34,316 bases of DNA from Leucobacter komagatae. GTDB lineage: Bacteria > Actinomycetota > Actinomycetes > Actinomycetales > Microbacteriaceae. The stretch covers positions 1 through 34,316 of the forward strand of contig NZ_JXSQ01000029.1 in the NCBI RefSeq assembly GCF_000834055.1, written 5' to 3'. The notes below the pieces were generated by a model that did no database searches, was not told where the DNA came from, and saw only the letters and a program-made list of their open reading frames with translations. The number at the start of each line of letters is the position of its first letter. The stretch's first letter is position 1. This document shows, piece after piece, positions 32,197 to 34,316 of the stretch. The translations under genes and the position numbers were made by a program.

Positions 32197-33126
32197 GTGA
32201 GTGCGGTGGCGGATGCAGTCGAAGACACGCGCCGATCCGTACTGCGGGCACTCCAGGAAGACGGCCGTGCGAGCTTCTCCCGGCTTGCCAGCGAGCTCGG
32301 GGTGACGCGCAGGCTAGTGACGCAGATCGTCAACCAGGCAGTAGAGCGCAACGAGCTCAGGTTGACCGTGTCGATCAGCCCGGACCTCCTCGGGCTGCAG
32401 CGCTTCGCATATCTCCAGGTCGCGGTCGAAGGCGCTGTGGAGCCGGTGCGGCGGGCGCTTGTGCAGCTGCCAGAGACCTCCTTCGTTGCTGATGTCGCTG
32501 GCGCATTCCCGATCGACGCCGAAATACGGGTTGGCGCAGATCCCCACTTGAGCGACGTACTCACCCAGGTTCAGGCGATCCCCGGTGTCCGGAGTCTCCG
32601 CACGCACCTCTACGAGAGCATCGAAGTGAATCGTTACTCACCGCTGCGCACGGGGCATACGGATTTCTCGGTCGACGCTGCTGACCGCGCGGTCATCGCG
32701 CACCTGCAACGCGACGGCCGCGCAAGCTATCGAGAGCTGGGCGATGCGGCGGGTCTTTCTGCAGGTGGCGCGCGGCTCAGGTTCGAGCGCCTGAAGCGGG
32801 CGGGGGCAGTGAAGGTCGTCGCGATCCCGGTGCGCGATCACCAGCGCGAAACCCCCTCGGTCGGTGTGGGGATACGAAGCAGCGCCGCCACCGGCGACAT
32901 GCTCTCCTTCCTCCGCGCTCTCGAGCCCGAGTTTCTCGCGACAGCGATCGGCACCTTCAACTACATCGCGACGTTCTCACGGGAGTCCGCGCAGGAACTC
33001 ATCGGTGTCACCGACAGCCTGCACGAGGCGCCGAGCATCACCGCAGTGGAGAGCTGGGCAAACCTGCGGGTACTCAAGGAGCAGTACGGCGAGGGGGACA
33101 GGCTGGCGGTGACCGGGGCTAGGTGA
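32197..33126 (+). CDS. AsnC/Lrp family regulator with two HTH units (paralogue of 15802-16740)
   Basis: A 309-residue protein with two AsnC-type HTH units. The first is at about 12-58 (VLRALQEDGRASFSRLASELG) and the second at about 168-214 (VIAHLQRDGRASYRELGDAAG). Each is followed by an AsnC effector domain. It shares long stretches with the paralogue at 15802-16740, for example the SPDLLGL and YSPLRTG segments and the ending WANLRVLKEQYGEGDR. The start is taken as GTG 32197; an in-frame GTG at 32206 is possible, and neither has a strong ribosome site. It is divergent from the nitrilase/NCS1 operon and probably regulates it. The gene is followed by the rRNA operon promoter region. Confidence 0.88.
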   Translation: MSAVADAVEDTRRSVLRALQEDGRASFSRLASELGVTRRLVTQIVNQAVERNELRLTVSISPDLLGLQRFAYLQVAVEGAVEPVRRALVQLPETSFVADVAGAFPIDAEIRVGADPHLSDVLTQVQAIPGVRSLRTHLYESIEVNRYSPLRTGHTDFSVDAADRAVIAHLQRDGRASYRELGDAAGLSAGGARLRFERLKRAGAVKVVAIPVRDHQRETPSVGVGIRSSAATGDMLSFLRALEPEFLATAIGTFNYIATFSRESAQELIGVTDSLHEAPSITAVESWANLRVLKEQYGEGDRLAVTGAR

Positions 33127-33453
33127 GCCAGCGCCCACTGGCGCCGCGGACACGCCCGGAATGAGGGCCACATCGCGGCCACCATTGGGATCGGCGGCAT
33201 CGGCTCTGCCTGGATTTGTGGGCCCTCTGGGATCCATGTAGTGTTATCACTCGTTGGCCCGGACGGAAACGGCAAGGGCAGCGAGAATCTCTCACACAAC
33301 ACCCCCACTTGAACCGCAGTTTGGTTTGTAAAGCGGGTAGGGAAAATGGGATTCACTCCTCACCTCAGGTGGTCGCTTTTCGGAGCGGTTGATCTCGGAT
33401 CGAGCATGGCTCGGTCAGGTTCGGGAAGTAGCGGGAAACGCTGCGACACGGAT
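33127..33453. other. intergenic region upstream of the rRNA promoter
   Basis: About 330 bp with no supported gene. A weak GCGCC/GGCGC hairpin follows the asnC-like stop. A small palindrome CACCTCAGGTG near 33361-33371 is seen. Nothing else recognised; it may hold upstream activating sequence for the rRNA promoter. Confidence 0.5.
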
Positions 33454-33482
33454 TTGCGCGAGAGTGCCTGAGCGTGTAAGCT
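33454..33482 (+). promoter_or_regulatory. rRNA operon promoter
   Basis: TTGCGC (33454-33459), a 17-bp spacer and TAAGCT (33477-33482), with initiation expected near 33489. The TAAGCTAGAAAAGTTGC surroundings are typical of rrn promoters in this family. It gives a leader of about 250 nt before 16S rRNA. Confidence 0.75.
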
Positions 33483-33535
33483 AGAAAAGTTGCTCTTCGG
33501 AGGGTCTCTTGGTTGAGATCGGTACGGTGGGTGTC

Positions 33536-33560
33536 TGGTTCTTGAGAACTCAATAGTGTG
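33536..33560 (+). promoter_or_regulatory. rRNA leader antitermination (boxA-like) element
   Basis: The segment GGTTCTTGAGAACTCAATAG in the rRNA leader resembles the conserved actinobacterial leader motif that contains boxA, used for Nus-factor antitermination and for processing. AT-rich leader sequence continues to the 16S start. Confidence 0.55.
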
Positions 33561-33739
33561 CACTTAAATTGTCAAATGCCAATTTATTATCCCCGGCATC
33601 GAACCGTTTGGTTGGGTGTTGGAGATTCCTTTTTTTGGATAACAAACGAAATTTCGTCAGTATTGATGAGTTTCTGTTGTCAGGTTGAACTCGCTCGCAT
33701 GCATGGCTTATTCCGCTGTGGTGTGGGCATGTAATTTTT

Positions 33740-34316
<577 letters not shown>

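Noticed and set aside
33569..33590. Second rRNA promoter (TTGTCA and TATTAT)
   Set aside because: The spacer is only 10 bp, too short for a sigma-70 promoter.

Overview
The window is chromosomal DNA from a high-GC actinobacterium of the family Microbacteriaceae. The 16S rRNA gene that begins near 33740 reads like that of Leucobacter or a close relative (judged from remembered sequence, no search run). No tRNA, phage, insertion sequence or CRISPR array was seen. Almost everything except tyrS, the murJ-like gene and the rRNA is accessory catabolism: dehydrogenases, thiamine-diphosphate (ThDP) enzymes, transporters and their local regulators.

Layout. 1-2206 (+): 3' part of an mmsA/iolA-type aldehyde dehydrogenase and an MFS transporter. 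2264-8943 (-): a five-gene operon in transcription order histidinol-dehydrogenase-like enzyme, GMC oxidoreductase, ThDP enzyme, hairpin, ThuA-like protein, Fe-alcohol dehydrogenase; a PucR regulator (9094-10593, +) is divergent from it. 10669-12917 (-): ABC ATPase and FtsX-type permease. 13024-15750 (+): tyrS and a membrane-anchored M19 dipeptidase. 15802-19714: an AsnC/Lrp regulator with two HTH units, divergent from a small membrane protein, a frameshifted NCS1 transporter and a Zn-alcohol dehydrogenase. 19788-21446: an XRE-cupin regulator divergent from an agmatinase-family ureohydrolase. 21456-27620: a second PucR regulator divergent from an SSS symporter, a second ThDP enzyme and a 2-hydroxyacid dehydrogenase. 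27733-29358 (-): a murJ-like flippase lying between two copies of a 106-bp hairpin repeat. 29587-33126: NCS1 transporter and nitrilase-family amidase, divergent from a second double-HTH AsnC/Lrp paralogue. 33454-34316: rRNA promoter, leader and 5' part of 16S rRNA.

How it works together. The region is a row of small modules, each a regulator read divergently from a transporter and/or a few oxidoreductases. Two module types occur twice: PucR + ThDP enzyme + dehydrogenases, and double-HTH AsnC + NCS1 transporter. A plausible but unproven reading of 20-27.6 kb is guanidino-acid catabolism (uptake, 2-oxo acid decarboxylation, guanidino hydrolysis). The substrate of the 2-9 kb operon cannot be named from sequence.

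Most unusual features: the 106-bp near-identical hairpin repeats flanking murJ, with a partial copy of the neighbouring transporter's 3' end beside one of them; the single-base frameshift in one NCS1 gene; clean palindromic candidate operators upstream of the SSS operon and the ureohydrolase gene; several genes with a -10 hexamer 6-8 nt before the start codon (candidate leaderless mRNAs); and a Pro/Gln-rich repeat tail on the ABC ATPase.
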